Assembly: GCF_005222915.1 (NCBI RefSeq)
Contig: NZ_STFX01000022.1
Coordinates: forward strand, 1-64,000
DNA: 64,000 bases
DNA from: Rhizobium sp. FKL33
GTDB taxonomy: Bacteria > Pseudomonadota > Alphaproteobacteria > Rhizobiales > Rhizobiaceae
Direction: 5' to 3'
The translations under genes and the position numbers were made by a program. Shown piece after piece: positions 46,544 through 55,598 of the stretch. Numbering within the stretch: the stretch's first letter is position 1; each line of letters begins with the position of its first letter. The notes below the pieces were generated by a model. The model ran no database searches. It saw nothing but the letters and a program-made list of their open reading frames with translations, and was not told where the DNA came from.

Positions 46544-49500
46544 CATTCGAATTCAAAGATGTTGCGGAAGACGCCCGGCGCAATCAGCGACAGCGGATTG
46601 ACGGTCAGTTGCGCCGCATCGAACGGACCCTCCAGCTTGAAGGTGATCCCGAGCAGGCCCCTATCACGGCCGTTGCCGAGAATATCGCCGATGATCGGCA
46701 ACTGCCCGAACAGGCTGTTGATGCCGTAGACCGGCATGAAAGTCCCGGTGACATTGATCCGGCCTCGCGGATCCCGCACCACGCCCTGGAATGTCGCGCC
46801 GACCTGGTCGCCACGCACGATGCCGTTCTGCACGCTGATCAAACCGCCATCGATCGACAGCCGCGCAAAACCACGGCGGAACTTCTGGGAGCTGGTGTCG
46901 ATCTCGGTCTTCAGCGCATCGGTCAGGCTTTCGCCATTCGCGCCGGTGCGGGCGGAGACAAGAGATTTCAGCCGCTGTTCATTGACGAGAGAAAAATTGC
47001 GGATATCGACCGATCCGCGCCAGGACTTGTTGCCGCGCGCTGTCAGCTTCACGTTCAGCAAGCCGCCATTCATGTTCTTGTAAACATCCGCAAAACGGGC
47101 GAGCGCGCCGGCGTCGCCGCTGGCGATCTCGAACGCGCCGGTTGATGCATTCTTGCGCACCACCACGGCCTGGCCCGAGCGGGTGACGCCGCTGAATTCA
47201 AGCGTCGAGATTTCTCCTTTGCGGGTGGCCATGCTCAGCCGCACACCGGAGAGGCTTTCCTTGTTGTAGCCGCCGACGGCGCCCAGATTGGCGCTGATCA
47301 GATTGCTGCTCGCATCCTTGCCGCCATCGCTTTCACCCGCGCCATTGTCGTCCTTCAGCTTCGCCAAGAGCGGGCGCAGGTCGATGCTGTCGCCGGTCAC
47401 ATCGACCGCGAAGCCATTGCGCTTACGGTCGACAGACACCGCGAAATCGTCTCCGCCCGAGAGTTTGATCTTCTTGAAATTGGCGGAAGCCAGTCCCTTT
47501 TTATCGAGCTTCAGCACGCCGGACGCCCCGAAACCGTCACCACCGAGCTTAAAACTGTCGAGCGTCGTCACGCCGTCGACGGACGAGATGGAAAATTCCG
47601 CCGCAGCCGACACGCCGGGCCCTTTTCGCCAGCCGATCCCTGGGACAGACAGCGAAGCTGCCGTGAGGTCGAGCTTGACCTTGTCGGGGCTCTTCGCGTC
47701 TCCACGCATGTCAAGCCCCACGGACCCTGACACCACCTCGGTCAAGCCGGGCCCGATGGACGATAGCTTGTCCTCGCCGATGTCGCCGAAGACCCGCCAC
47801 TTCCTCAGCTCCGTTTTGTCGGCGCGAGCCGGCTCCGTGGCCTCGATGTTGAGCTTCATGCCGTCGATCGACGCCGTTGCGGCGAGTTCCGCGCTGTTCT
47901 GATCGATCCACAGTTTTCCGGAGAGGTTTTCGATCTTCTTGTCGCGGAAAGGCTTCTTGAGCGCCATATCGGAGAGCGACAGATCGGCCGTAAAGGCTGG
48001 CGGCGGCGGATGTTGATCTTGTTCCAATCCGAAGACGCCCTGGATCTGCCCGGACACATTTCCCGACAGGTCGCTAGGAGCGAAAGGCGCGCGCGATGTC
48101 GCATTGATCGGCGGAAAACTCGCGAGTTCCGCGGCCGCGGCGGCAGGCCCCTTTGCCGCCAGGTCGAGCGCGGCCATGAGCGGTTTGGTCGAGATATCCT
48201 TGATGACGAGATTGCCGCCATCGCTTGTCAGGGTTCTCCCCGAAGGCAAGGGTATCTGTCCCTTGGAGATGCTCACCTTGACCATGCGATCGATCATCTC
48301 AACCCGGCCGCTGGTTTTCGTCGCCTGGGGCATGGTCTTGTTGAACCGGATCGACGCGTCTTCCACATCCAGCGAAATCTTGATTTCGCCGGGTTCGAAA
48401 CGGATGGGGATGGGATGTTCTGGAATGCGGCCGGCGGCAAGATTCACATCGATCTGGCCATTGCGGACCTTGCCGCCCTCCACATTGTGAATGACCCAGT
48501 TTCGCACCTTCGCAGCATACCAATAGGGCCATAGTCGCCGCACCGAATCGACCGTCAGTTCGTCCGAGCGCGCCGCGAAACTCACCGCCGGAGACGGTTC
48601 GACAAAGCGCGCCGCCAGCGATCCGGCAAAATTGCCTTCTGCGGTCGAGACGCCGATCGTGTCGAGCTGAAGCAAGCGCGGCTCAGGCGCAAAAAAGCCA
48701 GAGACCTGCAAGCTGAAAGGCTGCGGCGGAAGGTTGACGCCCTCGGCATCCGCCCTCGCCTCGTTGGAGACGACTTCGAAAGCATATCCAGGCGGCTGAT
48801 TTTTCTGCACGCGGTCGAGATCGATCAGCGTGCCGACCAGCGGCAATCGCGTTTTGCCGGCCAGGATCTGGCCGCTTTCGAGGATGAATTTCCGGTTGGC
48901 GAAATCGTAACGAAGCAGGCCTTCGCCCTTCTCGACCTGCTGGGTGATGCTGTCGGCGTAGAAAAGGCCGGGGCGGGCGCCGATACGGACCAGGAGTGAC
49001 TTGTCGCGTTCCGCCGTGAGGCCGATGTCGAGCGGCATTTCGACGCCAAAGCGTTTTTCGCCGGTGATCTTGCTGCGCTTCATGATGAAGGAGCCGGACG
49101 GCAGGTTCTCGACATTCACGTTCAGCGCCGTAGCCTTGTCCCCGTTCGCGTCGAGCGCAACAGTGATGCCGGGACGAATGTCACCGAACTGAGCGTCCGT
49201 CCTCAGCACATACCGCCCCTGATCTGGGTGGGTGAGATCGAAACCGACCAGGGAAACGCTGTCCCCATGTTTCGTTGGACGCGGCAGCTTCAAGGACAAC
49301 CGCTCGGCTGCGATATCCCTCACATCGGCGCGCCGTAAGGCGGCGACCAGACCGTCGAGCGCCGGAAAGGCCCTGTCCAGCGCTGCGGGGATAGCATCTA
49401 TCCTGAGCGCCTTGAAATCGATCGGAGAGCCCGCCGGCAGAAAACGAAGATCACCTTCCGCCGAACCTATTTCCGCGCGCGATACCACGATCCGCCCCAT

Positions 49501-49929
49501 CATCAGCGCCAGCGGGCTGATCGCCACCTTGAGGCTGTCGGTCTTGAGCGCCACAATGCCCGTGGGCTTATGGGTGATGGTCACGTCGCCAGCCGCAAGA
49601 CCGAGCAGCCAGGTCTGCGTGAACCGCAGCCGCACGGAGCCGACGGCAGGCTGGAAATCCGCGCCGAGCGCGGCGGAAAGTTCATGCTCCGCCCGCGCCG
49701 TGAGCGTGTCGTCGAGATAGCCTTCTTCCAGAGCGATAAGGGCGCCGCTGAACAAAACCGACAGGATCAGCACCACAGCCGCCAGCAGTTTGGCCAGCGC
49801 GTGCATCGGACCCCGCGCCTTGGGCGTCGCGAGGACAGGGGCTTCGGGGCGCTGGCACGACGGCAAATCGTCGAGGGGACGATAGTCGCCCTTTCCAAAC
49901 ACCACCTTTTCGCCGCGAATGTGATCCAA
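46543..49929 (-). CDS. AsmA-like/DUF3971 envelope protein
   Basis: 1128 residues. One N-terminal transmembrane helix (about 44-66, L-L-A-A-V-V-L-I-L-S-V-L-F-S-G-A-L) is followed by a very long periplasmic part of repetitive beta-strands. This is typical of AsmA/YhdP-type bridge proteins, which move phospholipid between the membranes. The DUF3971-like middle and AsmA C-terminal region (F-M-P-V-Y-G-I-N-S-L-F-G-Q-L-P-I-I-G-D-I-L-G) are recognisable. Start is TTG after AGAGG with nine-base spacing. A perfect 18-bp palindrome lies 23 bp upstream, shared with the divergent bcp gene. Confidence 0.9.
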   Translation of the reverse strand: MDHIRGEKVVFGKGDYRPLDDLPSCQRPEAPVLATPKARGPMHALAKLLAAVVLILSVLFSGALIALEEGYLDDTLTARAEHELSAALGADFQPAVGSVRLRFTQTWLLGLAAGDVTITHKPTGIVALKTDSLKVAISPLALMMGRIVVSRAEIGSAEGDLRFLPAGSPIDFKALRIDAIPAALDRAFPALDGLVAALRRADVRDIAAERLSLKLPRPTKHGDSVSLVGFDLTHPDQGRYVLRTDAQFGDIRPGITVALDANGDKATALNVNVENLPSGSFIMKRSKITGEKRFGVEMPLDIGLTAERDKSLLVRIGARPGLFYADSITQQVEKGEGLLRYDFANRKFILESGQILAGKTRLPLVGTLIDLDRVQKNQPPGYAFEVVSNEARADAEGVNLPPQPFSLQVSGFFAPEPRLLQLDTIGVSTAEGNFAGSLAARFVEPSPAVSFAARSDELTVDSVRRLWPYWYAAKVRNWVIHNVEGGKVRNGQIDVNLAAGRIPEHPIPIRFEPGEIKISLDVEDASIRFNKTMPQATKTSGRVEMIDRMVKVSISKGQIPLPSGRTLTSDGGNLVIKDISTKPLMAALDLAAKGPAAAAAELASFPPINATSRAPFAPSDLSGNVSGQIQGVFGLEQDQHPPPPAFTADLSLSDMALKKPFRDKKIENLSGKLWIDQNSAELAATASIDGMKLNIEATEPARADKTELRKWRVFGDIGEDKLSSIGPGLTEVVSGSVGLDMRGDAKSPDKVKLDLTAASLSVPGIGWRKGPGVSAAAEFSISSVDGVTTLDSFKLGGDGFGASGVLKLDKKGLASANFKKIKLSGGDDFAVSVDRKRNGFAVDVTGDSIDLRPLLAKLKDDNGAGESDGGKDASSNLISANLGAVGGYNKESLSGVRLSMATRKGEISTLEFSGVTRSGQAVVVRKNASTGAFEIASGDAGALARFADVYKNMNGGLLNVKLTARGNKSWRGSVDIRNFSLVNEQRLKSLVSARTGANGESLTDALKTEIDTSSQKFRRGFARLSIDGGLISVQNGIVRGDQVGATFQGVVRDPRGRINVTGTFMPVYGINSLFGQLPIIGDILGNGRDRGLLGITFKLEGPFDAAQLTVNPLSLIAPGVFRNIFEFE

Positions 49930-49951
49930 GCCGCAAACCTCTTTCGGTCGA

Positions 49952-49969
49952 ACATCGTATATACGATGT
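49952..49969. promoter_or_regulatory. Perfect 18-bp palindrome in the asmA-like/bcp divergent promoter
   Basis: ACATCGTATATACGATGT is identical to its reverse complement. It lies 23 bp before the AsmA-like start and about 80 bp before bcp. The form (ATCGTATATACGAT) resembles GntR-class operators; the regulator is unknown. Confidence 0.55.
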
Positions 49970-50047
49970 CGCGATTCCGACGAACCGCTCTTATCTCAAT
50001 TGAATGATTTGCACAGCGTAGATGCTGAGAAAGGCTCGATAAACGCC

Positions 50048-50515
50048 ATGGCCGAACTCAAAGCCGGTGACAAAGCCCCGCAATTCACGCTGCCGCGAGA
50101 CGGCGGCGGCAGCGTGTCCCTCGCCGAACATTCCGGCAAGAAAGTGGTGCTGTATTTCTACCCCAAGGACAATACCGAGGGCTGCACGATCGAGGCCATC
50201 GATTTCACCCGTCTTTTGCCGGAATTCGAAGCGGCCGGCGCCGTGGTGATCGGCATGTCGCCGGACAGCGTGAAAAAGCACGACAATTTTTGCAAGAAAC
50301 ACTCTCTCGGCGTCATTCTCGCCTCGGACGAAAGCACCGAGACGCTCGCCGCCTATGGCGTCTGGGCCGAAAAGAGCATGTATGGCAAGAAGTATATGGG
50401 CGTGGAGCGCACCACGGTGCTGATCGGCGCCGACGGCGTCATTCTCAAGGTCTGGCCCAAGGTCAAAGTGGCCGGTCACGCCGAGGAAGTTCTTGAAGCG
50501 GTGAAGTCGCTTTAA
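50048..50515 (+). CDS. bcp: Thioredoxin-dependent peroxiredoxin, Bcp/PrxQ type
   Basis: 155 residues; reduces hydroperoxides using thioredoxin. Peroxidatic Cys in K-D-N-T-E-G-C-T-I-E-A. The resolving Cys five residues on, as in E. coli Bcp, is replaced by Ile. A Cys in H-D-N-F-C-K-K-H-S-L on the next helix could instead resolve the disulfide, as known for another Bcp subtype. The start at M-A-E-L-K is chosen by homology; upstream codons look non-native. Confidence 0.95.
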   Translation: MAELKAGDKAPQFTLPRDGGGSVSLAEHSGKKVVLYFYPKDNTEGCTIEAIDFTRLLPEFEAAGAVVIGMSPDSVKKHDNFCKKHSLGVILASDESTETLAAYGVWAEKSMYGKKYMGVERTTVLIGADGVILKVWPKVKVAGHAEEVLEAVKSL

Positions 50516-50558
50516 TAAGTGGAATCGGACTGTGAGCTTTTGCGGACATCCGATTCCC

Positions 50559-51386
50559 ATGACAGAAGAATTTCCCATCGAGAGCCTGCGCGGCGGCGCC
50601 ATAGCCGGCGTCGTCGAGGCCGATCTCGACCGCAAGATGGCGCTGGCGCGCGAGACGCATCGGCTGTGGACAGCGCGGTCGCTCTCCTTGCGCTCGCCGC
50701 TCGATCCGCCGCTGCCCGTGAGGCCCGGCCGGCCGGAAAAGCCCGCGCTCGTGCCGCCGAACAAGATGAAGAAGCGCTCGCTGCATACGGCGCATGGGCG
50801 CATCGCGCTGCTGCACGCGATCTGTCATATCGAACTCAACGCCGTGGATCTGGCGCTGGATATCGTCGCCCGTTTCGCCGACCAATCCGTGCCGCGCTCC
50901 TTCTTCGACGGCTGGATGATGGTGGCCTTCGAGGAGGCCAAGCATTTCCTGATGGTCCGCGACAGGCTGCGGCAGCTGGGCGCGGACTATGGCGACCTGC
51001 CCGCTCATGACGGCCTTTGGGAAGCGGCGCATTCCACCCGCAACTCGTTGAGGGCGCGGCTCGCCGTCGTGCCGCTCATTCTCGAAGCGCGCGGCCTCGA
51101 CGTGACGCCGTCCATGCGCGACTCGCTGCGCGAACTCGGCGACGAAGACAGCGCGAAAGTCTTCGACGTGATCTACGAGGACGAGAAGGGCCATGTCGCC
51201 GTCGGGGCCAAATGGTTCCGCTTCCTCTGCGCCCGCGAAAGGAAGGATCCCGCCGCCGCTTTCCAGGCGCTGGTGCGGGAGAATTTCCGTGGCGGATTGA
51301 AGCCGCCGTTCAACGATCTCGCCCGCGCCGCCGCCGGCCTGACGCCGAGCTTCTACCGGGCGCTCTCCCCGCTCGGAAACGCCTGA
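50559..51386 (+). CDS. DUF455 ferritin-like protein
   Basis: 275 residues. Ferritin-like carboxylate-bridged di-iron pattern: H-I-E-L-N-A-V-D-L-A-L-D, E-E-A-K-H-F and E-D-E-K-G-H-V-A-V-G. These give E, E-x2-H and E-x2-H ligands. The family is conserved but its reaction is unknown; a hydroxylase role on tRNA or metabolites is a guess by fold. A GTG nine codons upstream (50532) is the alternative start. It lies just after bcp, perhaps in one transcript. Confidence 0.87.
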   Translation: MTEEFPIESLRGGAIAGVVEADLDRKMALARETHRLWTARSLSLRSPLDPPLPVRPGRPEKPALVPPNKMKKRSLHTAHGRIALLHAICHIELNAVDLALDIVARFADQSVPRSFFDGWMMVAFEEAKHFLMVRDRLRQLGADYGDLPAHDGLWEAAHSTRNSLRARLAVVPLILEARGLDVTPSMRDSLRELGDEDSAKVFDVIYEDEKGHVAVGAKWFRFLCARERKDPAAAFQALVRENFRGGLKPPFNDLARAAAGLTPSFYRALSPLGNA

Positions 51387-51420
51387 CAGCCTCGGGATTT
51401 TAAGGAGTGACGGGGTGAAA

Positions 51421-51436
51421 TTAACCCTTCGTTAAC
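51421..51436. promoter_or_regulatory. CtrA box upstream of the M23 peptidase gene
   Basis: TTAACCCTTCGTTAAC fits TTAA-N7-TTAAC, the binding site of the cell-cycle regulator CtrA, at every fixed position. It lies 85-100 bp upstream of the peptidase start, in the only AT-rich patch of this gap. Confidence 0.7.
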
Positions 51437-51520
51437 CCTAATAAATTCTAATCGCCGCACGGGATTCAGGGGAACGTCGAAGCGGGCATCGACCAGCTTC
51501 AAGCGACGAGGTCTAGAAGC

Positions 51521-52819
51521 GTGGCGGACGGGGCAAGCAGAACATTCGGACGGAGACGGCAGCAGCATCTGCTGATTCTCGCCAGCGGCGAGAAGGTGCG
51601 TCATATGACGATCCGTCCGTGGATGACGGCGCTTGCCGCTGCCGGCGTCGCCTGCCTGTCGCTCGGCTATCTCGGCGCGACCGCCTATCTCGTGCTGCGC
51701 GACGACCTGATGGGGGCCGCCATGGCGCGCCAGGCCCGCATGCAACATGATTACGAAGACCGGATCGCCGCCCTCCGCGCCCAGGTCGACCGCATCACCT
51801 CCCGTCAGTTGCTCGACCAGCAGGTGGTTGAAAACAAGGTCGAAAAGCTTCTCGAACAGCAGATGGCGCTGAGCTCCCGCCAGGGCAAGATCGGCGACGT
51901 GCTGCAGCGCGCCGAAGGCGCGGGCCTCGACGCCACGCCGCCCGACGCCGCGCCCGTCAACGCCTTTGTGCCGGAAGAAGAACATTCGTCCTTCTCGCCG
52001 CTCTCTTCGTTCAAGACCCTGCTGTCGCGCGAGCGGCTGGCGCACACGCCTGAAAAAGCCGCCTCCTTCGTTCCCCAGAACGGCGACAATGACATCGCCG
52101 ATCGCGCCGACCGACTGTTCACCAAGGTGACGCTGTCGCTGAAGTCGATCGAACGCCAGCAATTGGCGCATATCCAGTCGCTGGCGGCCGACGCCCGCGA
52201 TCGCGCCGACAAGATCCAGTCGATCCTGGTCAATACCGGCTTCCGCCTGCCGCACGACGTCGCCTCGACCAATGCGTCCTCGGACACCGCCATAGGCGGT
52301 CCCTATGTCCCGCCCGAAACCGGCGACATGTTCGAGGATTCGCTGAGCGACCTCGACCTGGCGCTGCAGAAGTTCGAGCGCGTAAAATCCTATGCCGAGA
52401 CCCTGCCCTTCGCCAATCCAGCCCCGGGCCGCGAAATCACCTCGCTGTTCGGCAATCGCATCGATCCCTTCTTCGGCAAGCTCGCCATGCATGCCGGCAT
52501 CGATTTCCGCCAGAAGACCGGCGGCAAGGTGTTTGCGACCGGCGCAGGCACGGTGATCGCCGCTGGCCCCGCAGGCGGCTACGGCATCATGGTCGAGATC
52601 GATCATGGCAATGGCGTCACCACCCGCTATGGCCATCTTTCCCGCGTGCTCGTCGAGAAGGGTCAAAAGATCGCCGATGGCGACGTCATCGCGCTTTCGG
52701 GCTCCACCGGCCGCTCCACCGGCCCGCATCTGCATTACGAGGTGCGCCGCAACGGCCGCGCCGTCGACCCCTTGCGTTTCCTCAACGCCGGCATGAAGCT
52801 CGACACCTATATACGCTGA
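51521..52819 (+). CDS. M23 (LytM-type) peptidase, membrane-anchored
   Basis: 432 residues. Cytoplasmic basic N-terminus, one TM at about 37-59, then coiled-coil (70-130) and helical linkers. The C-terminal LytM/M23 domain (about 305-425) has zinc ligands H-A-G-I-D-F and H-L-H-Y-E-V. With an intact zinc site it may cleave peptidoglycan cross-bridges; the coiled coil recalls EnvC/ShyA-like division factors. Start is GTG. The CtrA box upstream fits cell-cycle timing. Confidence 0.92.
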   Translation: MADGASRTFGRRRQQHLLILASGEKVRHMTIRPWMTALAAAGVACLSLGYLGATAYLVLRDDLMGAAMARQARMQHDYEDRIAALRAQVDRITSRQLLDQQVVENKVEKLLEQQMALSSRQGKIGDVLQRAEGAGLDATPPDAAPVNAFVPEEEHSSFSPLSSFKTLLSRERLAHTPEKAASFVPQNGDNDIADRADRLFTKVTLSLKSIERQQLAHIQSLAADARDRADKIQSILVNTGFRLPHDVASTNASSDTAIGGPYVPPETGDMFEDSLSDLDLALQKFERVKSYAETLPFANPAPGREITSLFGNRIDPFFGKLAMHAGIDFRQKTGGKVFATGAGTVIAAGPAGGYGIMVEIDHGNGVTTRYGHLSRVLVEKGQKIADGDVIALSGSTGRSTGPHLHYEVRRNGRAVDPLRFLNAGMKLDTYIR

Positions 52820-52872
52820 GCGAGCGCCTGGCGCGGCTCTTGCATTGCGATCGCAGCACAGGAGCCCAGCCC

Positions 52873-53487
52873 ATGGATGTCGCCACCCTCATCGCCTTCG
52901 CTCTCGCCTTTTTCGTCTTCGCCGCCAGCCCCGGCCCCGACAATCTCACCATCATGGCCCGCACCGTGTCGCATGGCTGGGCGTCCGGCCTCGCCTATGG
53001 TTTGGGCACAGTGACGGGCATTCTGATCTTTCTCGCGGCGGCGGTGTTCGGCCTCTCGGTGATCGCGAGCGAGATGGGCGTCGTCATGACCATCCTCCGC
53101 TATGCCGGCGCCGTCTGGCTGATCTGGACGGGAATCCGTCTCTGGACCGCCAAGCCCGACGCCACGGATCTTGCCGAACGCAGCCGCGATCGCGGTCTCC
53201 TTCCAGCCTATGCGACCGGCGTCTTGCTCAATCTCGGTAATCCCAAGATGCCGCTGTTCTATATCGCGCTTCTGCCCAATGTCGTCGGCGCGGAGATTGG
53301 TCCCATGCTGGCCGTAGAGCTCGCGCTCGTCATCCTTGCGGTCGAGGCGGTGGTCATTGCCGGCCATCTTCTCATCGCCCAGAAAGGACGGCGGCTGATG
53401 ACGTCGCCGGTCTTCGCCCGGCGCGTCAATCGCGCCGCGGGCTCCGTGATGATCGGAACCGGGGCCATCGCCATCGCAGCGCGATGA
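52873..53487 (+). CDS. LysE/RhtB-family amino-acid exporter
   Basis: 204 residues, about six membrane helices. The family signature is F-A-A-S-P-G-P-D-N-L-T-I-M-A-R-T near the N-terminus, followed by G-W-A-S-G-L-A-Y-G-L-G-T and N-L-G-N-P-K-M-P-L-F-Y. Probably exports an amino acid or homoserine lactone-like compound; the substrate cannot be told. AGGAG lies eight bases before the ATG, 54 bp after the M23 gene. Confidence 0.92.
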   Translation: MDVATLIAFALAFFVFAASPGPDNLTIMARTVSHGWASGLAYGLGTVTGILIFLAAAVFGLSVIASEMGVVMTILRYAGAVWLIWTGIRLWTAKPDATDLAERSRDRGLLPAYATGVLLNLGNPKMPLFYIALLPNVVGAEIGPMLAVELALVILAVEAVVIAGHLLIAQKGRRLMTSPVFARRVNRAAGSVMIGTGAIAIAAR

Positions 53488-53533
53488 AATTGCCCCGCCA
53501 TTAAGCCTAATCGGCTCCAAGACCGTGATTTTC

Positions 53534-53562
53534 TTGACTTGCTGGTCGTTAACGATTATGTC
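53534..53562 (+). promoter_or_regulatory. Candidate sigma-70 promoter of the helicase gene
   Basis: TTGACT, 17 bp, TATGTC. It is followed by a 70-nt leader carrying a 7-bp-arm hairpin TCCAGCAGTGCTGGA (53575-53589). Confidence 0.5.
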
Positions 53563-53635
53563 CCGCGCAGCTTATCCAGCAGTGCTGGACAGATTCCCTG
53601 GTAAATGAACACCAACAACGGAAAAGTCATTTCCA

Positions 53636-55135
53636 TTGACAACCTTTGAAGATCTCGGCCTCAGCCAAAAAGTCCTCTCCGCAGTCACGGATTCGGGCTA
53701 CACGATCCCTACACCTATTCAGGCTGGAGCCATCCCGTTCGCCCTTCAACGGCGTGATATTCTCGGCATCGCCCAGACAGGAACCGGCAAGACGGCATCC
53801 TTCGTGCTGCCGATGCTGACGCTGCTGGAAAAGGGTCGCGCCCGCGCCCGCATGCCGCGCACGCTGATTCTCGAGCCGACCCGCGAATTGGCGGCCCAGG
53901 TGGCCGAAAACTTCGAAAAATACGGCAAGAACCACAAATTGAACGTCGCGCTGCTGATCGGCGGCGTGTCCTTCGAGGATCAGGACCGCAAGCTGGAGCG
54001 CGGCGCCGATGTGCTGATCTGCACGCCCGGCCGCCTGCTCGACCATTGCGAACGCGGTAAGCTCTTGATGACCGGCGTCGAGATCCTGGTGATCGACGAA
54101 GCCGACCGCATGCTCGACATGGGCTTCATCCCCGATATCGAGCGCATCGCCAAGATGATCCCCTTCACCCGCCAGACGCTGTTCTTCTCGGCCACCATGC
54201 CGCCGGAAATCCAGAAGCTGGCTGACGCCTTCCTGCAGAATCCCGAGCGGATCGAGGTCGCCAAGCCCTCCTCCACCGCCAAAACGGTGACGCAGCGCCT
54301 CGTCGCCAGCCACAGCCAGGATTGGGAAAAGCGCGCCACGCTGCGCAACATCATTCGCGAAGTCGAAGCCGACATCAAGAACGGCATCATCTTCTGCAAC
54401 CGCAAGAAGGACGTCGCCGACCTTTTCCGCTCCATGGAGCGGCACGGCTTCTCCGTCGGCGCGCTGCATGGCGACATGGACCAGCGCTCGCGCACGACCA
54501 CGCTGCATAATTTCAAGGAAAACAACCTGAAATTCCTGGTGGCCTCGGATGTCGCCGCGCGCGGCCTCGACATTCCCGATGTCAGCCACGTCTTCAATTT
54601 CGACGTGCCGATCCATGCGGAAGACTATGTCCACCGCATCGGCCGCACGGGCCGCGCCGGCCGCTCCGGCGCCGCCTTCATGCTGATCACCAAGCGCGAC
54701 GCCAAGCATCTCGACGCGATCAAGAAATTGATCAACGAAGAGATCGAATGGCACGGCGGCGACCTCTCGGCGCTGCCCGAACGCGAAGAAAGCGAAGAGC
54801 GCAAGTCGTCCGACCGCCGCGGCGGCCGCGACAAGGGCCGTGGTCGCGACCGTGACGGTTCGCGGGCACCGCGCGAGCGCGAAGCCGCAAGTCATAAAAC
54901 GGACACCGAAAAAGCCGATAAGGGCGCTGTGATCGACATGGCCTCGAAGAAAGCGGAAACACCCATGGCAAAGACCACCCAGGCCCCCAAGCGCGATTAT
55001 CGTGACGAGCGTCCCTATCCGGCCAATGACGACAATCGTCGCCGCCGTTACCAGGACCGCGACGATGGTCCGACGCCGGTGGGCTTCGGCGACGACATCC
55101 CCGCTTTCATGATGATCTCCGCCGCCATCAAGTAA
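53636..55135 (+). CDS. DEAD-box RNA helicase, RhlE-like
   Basis: 499 residues; unwinds RNA with ATP. Q motif P-T-P-I-Q, Walker A A-Q-T-G-T-G-K-T, P-T-R-E-L, T-P-G-R, D-E-A-D, S-A-T, and helicase C motifs (A-R-G-L-D, H-R-I-G-R-T-G-R) are complete. After residue 385 the tail is disordered, rich in Arg, Asp, Gly and Lys, and probably binds RNA. Start is TTG (M-T-T-F-E-D-L-G-L). A 14-codon frame from ATG 53605 overlaps the start in another phase. Translation of that leader could influence the helicase start. Confidence 0.95.
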   Translation: MTTFEDLGLSQKVLSAVTDSGYTIPTPIQAGAIPFALQRRDILGIAQTGTGKTASFVLPMLTLLEKGRARARMPRTLILEPTRELAAQVAENFEKYGKNHKLNVALLIGGVSFEDQDRKLERGADVLICTPGRLLDHCERGKLLMTGVEILVIDEADRMLDMGFIPDIERIAKMIPFTRQTLFFSATMPPEIQKLADAFLQNPERIEVAKPSSTAKTVTQRLVASHSQDWEKRATLRNIIREVEADIKNGIIFCNRKKDVADLFRSMERHGFSVGALHGDMDQRSRTTTLHNFKENNLKFLVASDVAARGLDIPDVSHVFNFDVPIHAEDYVHRIGRTGRAGRSGAAFMLITKRDAKHLDAIKKLINEEIEWHGGDLSALPEREESEERKSSDRRGGRDKGRGRDRDGSRAPREREAASHKTDTEKADKGAVIDMASKKAETPMAKTTQAPKRDYRDERPYPANDDNRRRRYQDRDDGPTPVGFGDDIPAFMMISAAIK

Positions 55136-55136
55136 G

Positions 55137-55559
55137 ATGCGGCCCGGCGAGGATTTCCCCGGCGTCGGCGTCGGCCTCGCCATTGTCCGCGACGACAAGA
55201 TCCTTCTGTATCGCCGCGTTCGGCCGCCCGAGGCCGGACACTGGAATATCGTCGGCGGCAAGATCGATCATATGGAAGCCGCCATCGAGGCGGCGCGTCG
55301 CGAAGCCGAGGAGGAGAGCGGACTGTCGATCCGCACGATCGAATTCCTCGGTCTTTCAGAACAGATTTTCGAGAATGAAAGACAGCACTGGCTGTCGTTG
55401 ATCTACCGCGCCGTCGATTTTTCGGGCGAGGCGCGGGTGACGGAACCCGAGAAACTCCCGGAATTCGGCTGGTTCGCTTTCGACGACCTGCCGTCGCCGC
55501 TGTCGCGCTTCGCGGCGGACGCGGTAGGGATGTTGAGCGCCGTCATCCCCAAAACCTGA
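55137..55559 (+). CDS. Nudix hydrolase
   Basis: 140 residues. The Nudix box is intact: G-G-K-I-D-H-M-E at its start and R-E-A-E-E-E-S-G-L at its end (GX5EX7REUXEEXGU). It hydrolyses a nucleoside diphosphate derivative; the sequence resembles 8-oxo-dGTP/NADH-type MutT-like enzymes, but the substrate is not readable. The ATG starts two bases after the helicase stop, so it is co-transcribed and coupled. Confidence 0.92.
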   Translation: MRPGEDFPGVGVGLAIVRDDKILLYRRVRPPEAGHWNIVGGKIDHMEAAIEAARREAEEESGLSIRTIEFLGLSEQIFENERQHWLSLIYRAVDFSGEARVTEPEKLPEFGWFAFDDLPSPLSRFAADAVGMLSAVIPKT

Positions 55560-55583
55560 AGGGCTCGCTTTTAGGCGAGCCCT
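55560..55583. terminator. Hairpin between convergent Nudix and RTX-protein genes
   Basis: AGGGCTCGC pairs with GCGAGCCCT around TTTTAG. No long T run on either side; probably a weak bidirectional terminator. Confidence 0.5.
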
Positions 55584-55598
55584 ATCGCGACCTAGGGG

